Shown here: positions 36,464 through 43,197 of the stretch, in pieces | Position numbering within the stretch: position 1 is the first letter of the stretch | Layout of the letters: every line of letters begins with the position of its first letter | NCBI RefSeq assembly: GCF_900199205.1 | Contig: NZ_OBMJ01000001.1 | Span: 5,573,001 to 5,637,000, forward strand | DNA: 64,000 nucleotides | Direction of reading: 5' to 3' | Source: Streptomyces sp. 1331.2 | Lineage (GTDB): Bacteria; Actinomycetota; Actinomycetes; Streptomycetales; Streptomycetaceae | Notes under the pieces: model-generated | What the model was told of the DNA's origin: nothing | Databases searched by the model: none | Seen by the model: only the letters and a program-made list of their open reading frames with translations | Program-made: the position numbers and the translations under genes

Positions 36464-37033
36464 ATGCGACGAATACTCACCGCCCTGTCCACCGCCCTGC
36501 TCGCCCTGGCCGGGGCCCTCGCCCTGCCGGCCAGCGCACAGGCCGACCCGATCAACCCGCAGCCCTACGCGTACGGCGTCCTCGTGGCGCTCGCCCGCCC
36601 GGCCAGCGGCGGCCCCAACGGCACCTACTACTGCGCGGACGAGTACCGGCAGATCAACGGTGACGGCCGCCCGGTCCTGCTGCGCCCGTGCGACGGTTCC
36701 TGGAACCAGTTCTGGTTCGTCGCCCCGGACGGCCTGATCCACAGCACCAACGACGGCCGGTGCCTGTGGGGACACTTCCCGGACAGCCCGTCCGACAGCC
36801 CGGGCGCCCAGGCGAGGGGCTGCAACGCGAACGACGCGAACCAGCGCTGGACGTTCGACACCGACGGCAGCGTGTGCAACGCCGCCGGCGCCTGCCTGAC
36901 CTACGTCGGCACCCCCGGCCCGCGCTCCTCCTACGCCCTGTGGACCCTGGGCCGCAACGCGGGCGCGGGCATCACCCAGCAATGGGGCTGGCAGCACTCC
37001 GACAGTGACCGCCCGGTCTTCCCCAACATCTAA
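36464..37033 (+). CDS. Secreted ricin-B-like (beta-trefoil) protein
   Basis: A 189-aa exported protein. Signal peptide of about 27 residues: M-R-R-I-L-T, a Leu/Ala-rich core and A-S-A-Q-A before D-P. The mature part has repeated lectin-like units with N-Q-F-W and N-Q-R-W (QxW-type), R-C-L-W-G and A-C-L-T-Y, the pattern of ricin-type carbohydrate-binding trefoils. No catalytic domain is attached, so it may be a free-standing lectin or a wall/glycan-binding protein. ATG 36464 with AAGGA 8 nt upstream. Confidence 0.75.
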   Translation: MRRILTALSTALLALAGALALPASAQADPINPQPYAYGVLVALARPASGGPNGTYYCADEYRQINGDGRPVLLRPCDGSWNQFWFVAPDGLIHSTNDGRCLWGHFPDSPSDSPGAQARGCNANDANQRWTFDTDGSVCNAAGACLTYVGTPGPRSSYALWTLGRNAGAGITQQWGWQHSDSDRPVFPNI

Positions 37034-37059
37034 GCGACGTACGGGGGGCGTCGTGCCCC

Positions 37060-37094
37060 GGCCCCGCCGCCCCGGCATCCGGGACGGCGGGGCC
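37060..37094. terminator. Convergent terminator
   Basis: GGCCCCGCCGCCCCGG (37060-37075) pairs with 37079-37094 with one mismatch and a CAT loop. It lies between the lectin-like gene and the minus-strand secreted-protein gene. Confidence 0.8.
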
Positions 37095-37142
37095 ACAGCG
37101 GTCACGTGAGGGGCGCCGGGCCCACTCCGCTCGGGTCTCGGA

Positions 37143-37574
37143 TCAGTACAGGTAGACGACGCCCTGATAATCCGAGACGTTCCCCGACTCGGTGACCTTG
37201 ACCGCGACGTTGAAGCCGCCGTTCGGCACGTCGCACCACTTCTCGAAGGTGTCGTAGGTGGTGTTGTAGTCGTTGTCGGAGAACCAGTCGTACGACGACC
37301 CCTCAGCACCCGGGTACTGCCCGCACTGCGAGGTGACCTGGAACCACGCGCGCTCGTCCGTCCTGCCGCGCTGGAGCACGTTGTAGCTCATCTTCAGGTA
37401 GTTCGCGTTGACCACGTAGGCGCACATCGAGATCCGCGCACCGTACTTGGTGTCCAGCTCCGCGCAGCGCTGCCCGTCCGCGTGCGCCGCACCCGCACCG
37501 AGTCCCACGACACCGGCCGCGGCCAGGCCGAGCGCCGCGCCCGTGCCGGCGAGTCGCTTGATCATGCTCTTCAT
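37143..37574 (-). CDS. Small secreted protein, paralogue pair member 1
   Basis: A 143-aa protein I do not recognise. Signal peptide: M-K-S-M-I-K-R, a Gly/Ala/Leu core and A-H-A before D-G-Q-R-C (cleavage near residue 32). The mature part of about 110 residues has Cys at C-A-E-L, M-C-A-Y, Q-C-G-Q and W-C-D-V, enough for two disulfides. It shares with its upstream neighbour the pattern Y-x-A-x-I-x-x-C-A then M-S-Y-x-V-L-x-x-G-x-T-D-E-R-x-W-F-x-V. No enzyme motif is visible. Confidence 0.75.
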   Translation of the reverse strand: MKSMIKRLAGTGAALGLAAAGVVGLGAGAAHADGQRCAELDTKYGARISMCAYVVNANYLKMSYNVLQRGRTDERAWFQVTSQCGQYPGAEGSSYDWFSDNDYNTTYDTFEKWCDVPNGGFNVAVKVTESGNVSDYQGVVYLY

Positions 37575-37598
37575 CGTCTCTCTCTCCTCGCTCAGCGC

Positions 37599-38003
37599 TC
37601 AGTGGTAGACCGGGAAGTAGCTGTTGCTGTCCTGCACGCCGGACTCCGTGGTGTACACCTCGACGGAGCGGATGTAGCCTCCGGTGAGGCTGCCGCTGGT
37701 GTAGCCCAGGCTCCAGTTGGGCTCCTGCACATCGTTGCCGGAGAAGTACTTCTCGCCGGAGCTCGACTCGACCTTGAACCAGACGCGCTCATCGGTGCTG
37801 CCAGGCGTCAGCACGCTGTAGCTCATGCCCACCCAGCCCGGGTAGCCGTCCTGGTGAGCGCAGACGTGGATCACCGCCTGGTAGCGAGTGCTGAGGTTGG
37901 TACAGCCGTCGGCGTGAGCCGCAGTGGCGGTCAGACCGACCAGGCCGGCGGCGGCCAGACTCACGGCCGCGCCGGTCGTGGCCAGGCGCTTGGTCAATCG
38001 CAT
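37599..38003 (-). CDS. Small secreted protein, paralogue pair member 2
   Basis: A 134-aa exported protein of unknown function. Signal peptide: M-R-L-T-K-R-L, hydrophobic Ala/Leu/Val core, A-H-A before D-G-C-T-N. The mature part shares C-x-x-L-x-T-x-Y-x-A-x-I-x-V-C-A, M-S-Y-S-V-L and T-D-E-R-V-W-F-K-V with the gene 24 nt downstream, so the two arose by tandem duplication. It has lost the second Cys pair of its sister. ATG 38003 with GGGAGAACC upstream on the minus strand. Confidence 0.75.
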   Translation of the reverse strand: MRLTKRLATTGAAVSLAAAGLVGLTATAAHADGCTNLSTRYQAVIHVCAHQDGYPGWVGMSYSVLTPGSTDERVWFKVESSSGEKYFSGNDVQEPNWSLGYTSGSLTGGYIRSVEVYTTESGVQDSNSYFPVYH

Positions 38004-38155
38004 GGTTCTCCCGTCCGCCCCCGAGAGCCCGGGGGCACCGAGGGGGGAGTCTGGTGCACCGGTGATGAGCACGCATCACATCCGCCAGAAGAGAGAACCA
38101 CGATTCCGCTCACGGGGTGTCCACAGGGTCTTAGCCCCGCAGTCCCGGAGGAGAA

Positions 38156-38587
38156 TCAGTCGAGGCAGAACTCGTTGCCCTCGATGTCCTGCATCGTGAT
38201 GCACGACTCGTTGACGCCATCGGCGCGCTGCGTCAGCACGTGCTTCGCGCCGAGCGCCATCAGCCGCGCGCATTCGGCTTCGAGCGTGGCCAGGCGCTCG
38301 TCACCCACGAGCCCGGCGCCGGCCCGCACATCGAGATGCACCCGGTTCTTGACGACCTTGCCCTCGGGAACGCGCTGGAAGAGCAGGCGCGGGGCCACAC
38401 CCGAGGGATCGGTGCACGCGAAGTAGATCTCGTCCTCGGGCGGCAGCGAGCGGTGATACTCCTCCCACGTGGCAAAGCCCTCCGGGACCGGAGGTACGAC
38501 GTACCCCAGCACCTCGCACCAGAAGGCGGCGAGGCGGGCAGGCTCCGCGCAGTCGAAGGTCACCTGGAACTGCTTGATCGTTGACAT
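38156..38587 (-). CDS. Single-domain VOC/glyoxalase-like protein
   Basis: A 143-aa protein. It starts M-S-T-I-K-Q-F-Q-V-T-F-D-C-A-E-P-A-R-L-A-A-F-W-C-E-V-L-G-Y, the first beta-alpha unit of this fold, and ends M-Q-D-I-E-G-N-E-F-C-L-D. V-H-L-D-V in the middle supplies a typical metal ligand. It resembles the glyoxalase-like group common in streptomycetes. No clear ribosome site precedes the ATG at 38587; TTACTGT just upstream could be a -10 of a leaderless transcript. Confidence 0.85.
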   Translation of the reverse strand: MSTIKQFQVTFDCAEPARLAAFWCEVLGYVVPPVPEGFATWEEYHRSLPPEDEIYFACTDPSGVAPRLLFQRVPEGKVVKNRVHLDVRAGAGLVGDERLATLEAECARLMALGAKHVLTQRADGVNESCITMQDIEGNEFCLD

Positions 38588-38648
38588 CGGCGCACAGTAA
38601 CAGAGGCCCTGATCCCGCTGCCAAGGATTAGTTACGGGACAACCCTTG

Positions 38649-38677
38649 GCCCCCTCTCGCGGTGGAAGCGAGGGGGC
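38649..38677 (-). terminator. Hairpin after DUF397 gene 1
   Basis: GCCCCCTCTCGC (38649-38660) pairs with GCGAGGGGGC (38668-38677) with a 2-nt bulge. It lies just downstream of the gene ending at 38686. Confidence 0.6.
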
Positions 38678-38685
38678 GTGAAGTG

Positions 38686-38877
38686 TCAGGCGTGGTGGTC
38701 GAATTCGCCGGCTTTGGTGGCGTGGAGGAGGGCGGCGAAGGTGGCGGGGGTGGTGCGGAGGATGGTGTGGGCTTCGTCGGATTCGCGGAGTTCGACTGCC
38801 TCGTCGACCGTGCGGATCTCCACGCACATCTCTCCGGAGCTGCTGAAGGATGACTTTTGCCACTTGGTGTAAGTCAT
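38686..38877 (-). CDS. DUF397 protein, tandem copy 1
   Basis: A 63-aa DUF397 protein. N-terminus M-T-Y-T-K-W-Q-K-S-S-F-S has the family W-x-K-S-S-x-S box, followed by C-V-E-I-R and V-E-L-R-E-S, then the end T-P-A-T-F-A-A-L-L-H-A-T-K. In streptomycetes such proteins pair with a WhiJ-like HTH regulator and modulate its activity. The start ATG has an excellent AGGAGG 6 nt upstream. This copy is the last of three tandem ones and is separated from copy 2 by a hairpin. Confidence 0.9.
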   Translation of the reverse strand: MTYTKWQKSSFSSSGEMCVEIRTVDEAVELRESDEAHTILRTTPATFAALLHATKAGEFDHHA

Positions 38878-38906
38878 GCTGACCTCCTGGGTTGGGGCCG
38901 ATGGTA

Positions 38907-38937
38907 CGCCCCCTCGCTTGGTGAGGGCGAGGGGGCG
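38907..38937 (-). terminator. Hairpin between DUF397 copies 2 and 1
   Basis: CGCCCCCTCGC (38907-38917) pairs perfectly with 38927-38937 around a 9-nt loop, 5 nt after the stop of copy 2. Confidence 0.75.
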
Positions 38938-38942
38938 AAGTG

Positions 38943-39134
38943 TTAGGCGTGGTGGTCGAATTCGCCGGCTTTGGTGGCGTGGAGGAGGGCGGCGAAGGTG
39001 GCAGGGGTGGTGTGGAGGATGGTTTCGCCTTGGTCGGATTCGCGGAGTTCGACCGCGCCGTTGACGGTCCGGACCTCAACACACTCGTTGGTCGCGCCGC
39101 TGTAGCCGGACTTCTGCCACCTTGAGTCGGACAT
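38943..39134 (-). CDS. DUF397 protein, tandem copy 2
   Basis: A 63-aa paralogue reading M-S-D-S-R-W-Q-K-S-G-Y-S, then C-V-E-V-R-T-V-N-G-A-V-E-L-R-E-S and the same C-terminal 20-odd residues as copies 1 and 3. ATG 39134 is chosen because GGAG lies 6 nt upstream; GTG 39146 would add four residues. The stop is followed by the hairpin at 38907. Confidence 0.9.
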   Translation of the reverse strand: MSDSRWQKSGYSGATNECVEVRTVNGAVELRESDQGETILHTTPATFAALLHATKAGEFDHHA

Positions 39135-39165
39135 CTTGGGCTCCACGGTTGTGTGGTGTGGTTGT

Positions 39166-39194
39166 GCCCCCTCGCTCGGTGGGAGCGAGGGGGC
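39166..39194 (-). terminator. Hairpin between DUF397 copies 3 and 2
   Basis: GCCCCCTCGCT (39166-39176) pairs perfectly with 39184-39194 around a 7-nt loop, 8 nt after the stop of copy 3. Confidence 0.75.
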
Positions 39195-39202
39195 GTGGAG
39201 TG

Positions 39203-39394
39203 TCAGGCGTGGTGGTCGAATTCGCCCGCTTTGGTGGCGTGGAGGAGGGCGGCGAAGGTGGCAGGGGTGGTCTGGAGGATGGTGTGGGCTTGGTCGGATT
39301 CGCGGAGTTCGACCGTGCCGTTGATGGTCCGGACCTCCACACAGTTCTCGGTCGACCCACTGAAGGTGGATTTCTGCCAGTTGGTGTAGGTCAC
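39203..39394 (-). CDS. DUF397 protein, tandem copy 3 (next to the regulator)
   Basis: A 63-aa paralogue starting V/M-T-Y-T-N-W-Q-K-S-T-F-S, with C-V-E-V-R-T-I-N-G-T-V-E-L-R-E-S and the shared C-terminus. It starts at GTG 39394, only 10 nt after the stop of the WhiJ-like regulator, whose last codons contain its ribosome site (GAAAGG). It is therefore the copy that belongs to the ancestral regulator-DUF397 pair; the other two look like later duplicates at 257-260 nt spacing. Confidence 0.9.
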   Translation of the reverse strand: MTYTNWQKSTFSGSTENCVEVRTINGTVELRESDQAHTILQTTPATFAALLHATKAGEFDHHA

Positions 39395-39404
39395 AGTGGG
39401 CCTT

Positions 39405-40253
39405 TCACAGCTCTCGTGCGATCTTGCGGATGAAGTCGCGGGAATCGTTCTCACTCAACGCGAGCGATTCAGTCCGCTCGAAGATGGATCGATAGCTGGT
39501 CAGCTCGCTGATCGCATCGAGGTGCACGGAGTCTCGGGAGGACTCCTGCTCGACGGTATCAAGTTCCGGGATGGCGCCGAACGCGTAGGTGAGGTTTTCG
39601 ACAGCGCCAGGGAAGGTCTCGATGTCGAATGGAACGACTCGGATGGTCATCCAGGGCAGCTCGGAGTCTTCCAGTAGAGAACCGAGTTGTTCCTTGAGGA
39701 TCTGGGGTCCGCCGAATCGAGTCCATAGCGCCGATTCGTAGATATAGGCCGTCACTGGCTTCGGATTGCGGCGCAGGTCGGCCTTGCGCTGCATTCTGAA
39801 CGCGGTGCGTGCCTCCAGCTCGTGCCGAGGAAGTGGAGGGAAGACCCGCCCGAACACCGCCGAAGCGTAGTTGAGCGTCTGGCACGGGCCAGGCATGTGG
39901 GTGAGGACCCAGAGCATGAGCTCGCGGGAGGTCTTCTCCAACTCCGCGTTTTCGATAAAGCCCTCCGGGACGGTGCCGCGGTACTGCTCCCACCAGCCCT
40001 TGGAGCGGTCCTGGACCATGGACTCCAGGGCGTCGATCAGGGGCTCGTTCATGCACTTGCAGGCAGCAGCGAAGGACCGGAGTCGTTCCGGGCTCACGCC
40101 GACCCTGGCCGCCTCTATTTGGCTGACCTGAGTCCTGTCGATGCCGAGGTCTCTGCTGAGGGTGGCGGTCGATAGCCCTGCGGCCTCGCGCATCTTCCGA
40201 AGCTCGGTCCCGATACGGCGTTGACGGAGCGTCGGGCTGAGTCGTGGCGGCAT
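39405..40253 (-). CDS. WhiJ-like XRE-family regulator (HTH + DUF5753)
   Basis: A 282-aa DNA-binding protein. Residues about 15-70 form an XRE helix-turn-helix (L-R-K-M-R-E-A-A-G-L-S, L-S-R-D-L-G-I-D-R-T-Q-V-S-Q-I-E). The rest is the DUF5753 domain, with R-x-x-R-Q, G-P-x-I-L-x-E-Q-L and the closing D-S-R-D-F-I-R-K-I-A-R-E-L typical of this large streptomycete group. Members control development and antibiotic production with a DUF397 partner. ATG 40253 follows GGAAGGG. It is divergent from an RsbW-like ATPase gene across a 253-nt region. Confidence 0.92.
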   Translation of the reverse strand: MPPRLSPTLRQRRIGTELRKMREAAGLSTATLSRDLGIDRTQVSQIEAARVGVSPERLRSFAAACKCMNEPLIDALESMVQDRSKGWWEQYRGTVPEGFIENAELEKTSRELMLWVLTHMPGPCQTLNYASAVFGRVFPPLPRHELEARTAFRMQRKADLRRNPKPVTAYIYESALWTRFGGPQILKEQLGSLLEDSELPWMTIRVVPFDIETFPGAVENLTYAFGAIPELDTVEQESSRDSVHLDAISELTSYRSIFERTESLALSENDSRDFIRKIAREL

Positions 40254-40361
40254 TGGTCCCTTCCTTGGCGAGGTGGCCCAAGTCTGCCGCGCTCCTTGGC
40301 GCGGGGTCCACTTGAGGGTGAAGTTATCTGAACTTGGAATCACATGTGACGTCGATGGGCT

Positions 40362-40400
40362 ATCGTCAGTGTTACCTCGATCCGACGGATCGTCAGTAAC
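40362..40400. promoter_or_regulatory. Candidate operator between divergent regulator and ATPase genes
   Basis: CGATCC-gac-GGATCG (40378-40392) is an exact dyad. It is flanked by GTTAC (40371) and GTAAC (40396), and by a direct repeat ATCGTCAGT (40362 and 40389). Such compound symmetry at a divergent promoter suits a dimeric HTH regulator, most simply the WhiJ-like protein itself. Confidence 0.45.
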
Positions 40401-40506
40401 GCCTGCTAGCAAGCACCGCAGAGCAGCCATGCCCTTTGCCTGGCCTGGCTCACGGCGACATGTGTTCCGCCGGTTCTTCCCTCACTCACGCCTCGGGAGA
40501 AGTCCC

Positions 40507-40872
40507 ATGCGTCACCTCAACACGCCCTCGCTCGCCATCGCCCGTCAGTCCCTCCGCGACACCATGACCCGTGTCGGGTGGGAGCCCTCCACGATCTTCG
40601 ACGCGCAGCTCGCGCTGGTCGAACTCCTCGTGAACGCCTGGCGGCACGGGGGGACGCCCGCGCCGATCATCCAGATCATCTCGATCGACCACACCCTCCG
40701 TGTGTCCGTGGCGGACGAGAGCCCGATCCCGCCCTCGCCCGGGACGCCGGATCTCTTCGCGGAGGCGGGGCGGGGGCTCCAGCTTGTCTCCGGGCTCACG
40801 CACCGGTGGGGTGTCGACGCCCAGGAGCGCGGCAAGTCCGTGTGGTTCGAGCTGCAGAAGGACGCCGCCTGA
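40507..40872 (+). CDS. RsbW-like ATP-binding protein (HATPase)
   Basis: A 121-aa histidine-kinase-type ATPase without kinase partner domains. The N box L-A-L-V-E-L-L-V-N-A-W-R-H-G (about residues 37-50) and the G boxes V-A-D-E-S (about 70) and G-R-G-L-Q-L-V (about 90) are present. These belong to the anti-sigma-factor/regulatory family so common beside WhiJ-like and DUF397 genes in streptomycetes. ATG 40507 follows GGGAGAAG. It shares its stop with the start of the next gene. Confidence 0.88.
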   Translation: MRHLNTPSLAIARQSLRDTMTRVGWEPSTIFDAQLALVELLVNAWRHGGTPAPIIQIISIDHTLRVSVADESPIPPSPGTPDLFAEAGRGLQLVSGLTHRWGVDAQERGKSVWFELQKDAA

Positions 40873-41126
40873 TGAAGCGCCGCTACCCGATGAAGCCGAC
40901 CGACCCGCGCGTCCAGTCCTTCTCCGACGCCCACGTCCGCGCCTTGCTCGCCGAACTCCACGAGCGGGGGCAGAAGTTCGGGCTGCTCTGGCCCTCCGCC
41001 ACCACGGACAAGACCCTGGACGGCCGCGTCCTCGTCCGGTTCAACACGGCGCCGGTCTCGACCCTCCTGAACCTCCTCACCCTCCTCCTCGACGCCGACC
41101 GGAACGACGACCCGTGCGGTTTCTGA
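40872..41126 (+). CDS. Small hypothetical protein
   Basis: An 84-aa soluble protein that I do not recognise. It reads M-K-R-R-Y-P-M-K-P-T-D and later L-L-W-P-S-A-T-T-D-K-T-L-D-G-R-V-L-V-R-F-N-T. The start ATG shares an A with the stop of the ATPase gene (TGATG), which is strong evidence for translation. The predicted structure is mixed with an alpha-helical, Leu-rich C-terminus. Probably co-regulated with the ATPase. Confidence 0.65.
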   Translation: MKRRYPMKPTDPRVQSFSDAHVRALLAELHERGQKFGLLWPSATTDKTLDGRVLVRFNTAPVSTLLNLLTLLLDADRNDDPCGF

Positions 41127-41233
41127 TCGCCGCCGCCTTCGCCGTCCTCCTCGCCCTCGCGTTCGCCACCGTCGCCCTGGGCGTCGTCACCGCCCTCCGC
41201 GCGACTCCGCCGCCGCAGGACGAGGACGCGTGA
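41114..41233 (+). CDS. Small single-span membrane protein
   Basis: A 39-aa frame from GTG 41114 that overlaps the previous gene by 13 nt. Residues 3-28 are a continuous hydrophobic segment (F-L-I-A-A-A-F-A-V-L-L-A-L-A-F-A), followed by a polar Pro/Gln/Asp tail. The overlap and the well-formed membrane helix suggest a real gene, but it is too short for certainty. Confidence 0.4.
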   Translation: MRFLIAAAFAVLLALAFATVALGVVTALRATPPPQDEDA

Positions 41234-41488
41234 CCCCCGCCAGCCCCCGCCGCACGTGCGTCGGGGGCTGCGGGCACGATGGGGGTCATGGCACAGCGGA
41301 GATACGAGTACGCGCCGGCGGGGACGCTCCCCGGGCTCCTTCAGCGTGGCCGGGGCCTGGGTGCCCAGATGGCTGCGGAGGATCCGGCTGCGGCCGCCGA
41401 TCTTGTCCACGGGTGCCTCCGCTGGGACTGGCGGTGGGATTCCCAGCTCGACCAGCGGTCGATCTACCTCGCACGGCTCGTCCGGGAC

Positions 41489-41492
41489 CTAG
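41489..41492 (+). repeat. Target-site duplication CTAG, left copy
   Basis: CTAG directly precedes the left end of the IS element and recurs at 42560-42563 immediately after the right end. Confidence 0.85.
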
Positions 41493-42559
41493 CTGTATTG
41501 ACCACGGAGGTTGGTGACGGGGCTCACGGTCAGGTGATCTTGAAATGAGTGAGGGCCTTCTGGCTCGGTGTGGATTGCGACATCTGCACCGGCTCCCAGA
41601 AAGGCCCTCATGCCGCACTCTAATGCACCGTTGACCGAGACCGGACGCCTGCGCCTGGCCCGCTGCGTCGTCGAGGACGGCTGGCCGCTGCGGCGGGCCG
41701 CCGAACGCTTCCAAGTCTCACCGACCACGGCCAAGCGCTGGGCCGACCGCTACCGCGCCCACGGCGAGGCGGGCATGAGCGACCGCTCCAGCCGCCCTCA
41801 CCACAGCCCCCGCCGGACCCCGACCCGCACCGAGCGTCGGATCATCAAGGTCCGCGTCCTGCGACGCTGGGGCCCGGCACGCATCGCCTACCTGCTGCGA
41901 CTCAACCCGGCCACCGTGCACCGGGTCCTGACCCGCTACCGCCTCGCCCGCCTGACCCACCTCGACCGCGCCACCGGCCGCGTCATCCGACGCTACGAGC
42001 ACTCCGCGCCCGGCGAGCTGGTGCACGTCGACATCAAGAAGCTCGGCAACATTCCCCACGGCGGCGGCCACAGGGTGCTCAGCCGCCAGGCCGGCCGCAG
42101 GACCCGCTCCGGGACCGGATACAGCTACCTCCACAACGCCGTCGACGACCACTCCCGCCTGGCCTACAGCGAGATCCTGCCCGACGAACGCAAGGAGACC
42201 GCCGCCGCATTCTGGGCCCGGGCGAACGCCTTCTTCGCCCGGGCCGGGATCACCGTCCAGCGGGTGATGACCGACAACGGCGCCTGCTACAAGTCACACG
42301 CCTGGTGCGATGCCCTCGCCGCCGAGGGCATCGCACACAAACGCACACGGCCCTACCGGCCGCAGACCAACGGCAAGGTCGAACGCTTCAACCGCACCCT
42401 GCTCGACGAATGGGCCTACGCACGGCCCTACCAAACCGAGCAAGAACGCCGCGATGCCTACCCCGCCTGGCTCCACACCTACAATCACCACCGCGGACAC
42501 ACCGCACTCGCAGGCAAGCCACCCGCCAGCCGCATCCCCAACCTCACGGGTCAGAACAC
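41493..42559 (+). mobile_element. IS481-family insertion sequence, 1067 bp, intact
   Basis: The ends are imperfect inverted repeats of about 22 bp. The left, CTGTATTGACCACGGAGGTT (41493), and the right read inward, GTGTTCTGACCCGTGAGGTT, agree at about 16 of 22 positions, with TGACC and GAGGTTGG shared exactly. The element is flanked by CTAG duplications, a target known for IS481 of Bordetella. It holds one complete DDE transposase in the same orientation as the interrupted gene. It lies 635 bp ahead of dnaE. No second copy is visible in the window. Confidence 0.92.
41551..41609 (+). other. Stem-loop abutting the transposase start codon
   Basis: GAGGGCCTTCTGG (41551-41563) pairs with CCAGAAAGGCCCTC (41596-41609) with a single bulged A. 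The right arm ends directly at the ATG (41610) and covers any ribosome site. In a long read-through mRNA it would hide the start, as in several IS elements that guard against external transcription. Confidence 0.65.
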
Positions 42560-42563
42560 CTAG
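41610..42563 (+). CDS. IS481-family DDE transposase
   Basis: A 317-aa transposase. The N-terminal part holds helix-turn-helix segments (R-R-A-A-E-R-F-Q-V-S-P-T-T-A-K-R-W). The integrase core supplies the triad: Asp in V-H-V-D-I-K-K-L-G (about 141), Asp in V-M-T-D-N-G-A (about 218) and Glu in N-G-K-V-E-R-F-N-R-T-L (about 254). It ends H-R-G-H-T-A-L-A-G-K-P-P-A-S-R. The coding frame leaves the element: its stop TAG (42561-42563) is part of the CTAG target duplication. ATG 41610 follows an inhibitory hairpin. Confidence 0.93.
   Translation: MPHSNAPLTETGRLRLARCVVEDGWPLRRAAERFQVSPTTAKRWADRYRAHGEAGMSDRSSRPHHSPRRTPTRTERRIIKVRVLRRWGPARIAYLLRLNPATVHRVLTRYRLARLTHLDRATGRVIRRYEHSAPGELVHVDIKKLGNIPHGGGHRVLSRQAGRRTRSGTGYSYLHNAVDDHSRLAYSEILPDERKETAAAFWARANAFFARAGITVQRVMTDNGACYKSHAWCDALAAEGIAHKRTRPYRPQTNGKVERFNRTLLDEWAYARPYQTEQERRDAYPAWLHTYNHHRGHTALAGKPPASRIPNLTGQNT
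42560..42563 (+). repeat. Target-site duplication CTAG, right copy
   Basis: Second copy of the 4-bp target. It supplies the last base of the final sense codon and the TAG stop codon of the transposase. Confidence 0.85.
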
Positions 42564-43197
42564 CGCTGCCCGGCGGCGCGGTGATCCCGGAGGTCCAGAC
42601 CGCGCCGGAGCCGATCGTCGACCCCCGGCCGCTGCCCGAGCTGCTGGACGCCCTGGAGCAGCACTGGGTGGACCAGGCCTGGTCCGGCCCGGCCGCGCTG
42701 GCTCGCGGTCTGGCCCGGTACGGGAGCGAGGCCGCCGGTGCCGCCTCGCTGCTGCGCCGCTTCTGGCTCTACACGCCGCACTCTCACGAGCGGCCCGCGT
42801 ATCTGGAAGCGCTGGCGGCGATCAACCCCGTCGGGCTGGCCGAGGTGTACACCGAGTCACTGTGGGACTGCGAGGCGCAAGCCCGTCTGCTGGGGGCCGA
42901 ATACGCCCCCGACCGCCCTCATGTACGGGACCGCCTGGCGTACCTCCGGGACGATCCGCTGGAGGCGCCAGAGGTCAGGGAAGCCGCCGCCGCGCGACTC
43001 GCCGGGCTGAGCTCGGCGACCTCTCCCGCCGAGGGGAAACCAGTTCGAGGGGGCTAAGGTAGACGCGTGAACGTGTGAGTGATGGTCCGGACCCCGTGAG
43101 GTGTTCCGGGCCACATCCATTTCCAGGCCTTTCCGCCCTGTGACCTGCACGTTCGCCGGCCCACCAGACCAGCACCAGATCCCCCGGAGGCCCCGCC

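Larger units (their letters stand above)
41288..43057 (+). pseudogene. Conserved gene upstream of dnaE, split by an insertion sequence
   Basis: Two exon-like pieces, 41288-41492 and 42564-43057, are separated by an IS element. If the element and one CTAG copy are removed, the frame runs on without change: ..R-D-L joined to A-L-P-G-G-A-V-I-P.. and gives a 232-aa protein. The first piece starts M-A-Q-R-R-Y-E-Y-A-P-A-G-T-L-P-G-L-L-Q-R-G-R-G-L-G. The second contains R-E-A-A-A-A-R-L-A-G-L and repeated helical units such as R-F-W-L-Y-T-P-H-S-H, which suggests an alpha-helical (HEAT-like) protein. No other lesion is seen, so the insertion is probably recent. The function is unknown. Confidence 0.85.

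Noticed and set aside
41230..41517. Alternative forward frame overlapping the 5' piece of the split gene
   Set aside because: Cys/Gly/Arg-rich and out of frame; the frame from ATG 41288 joins perfectly with the piece beyond the IS.
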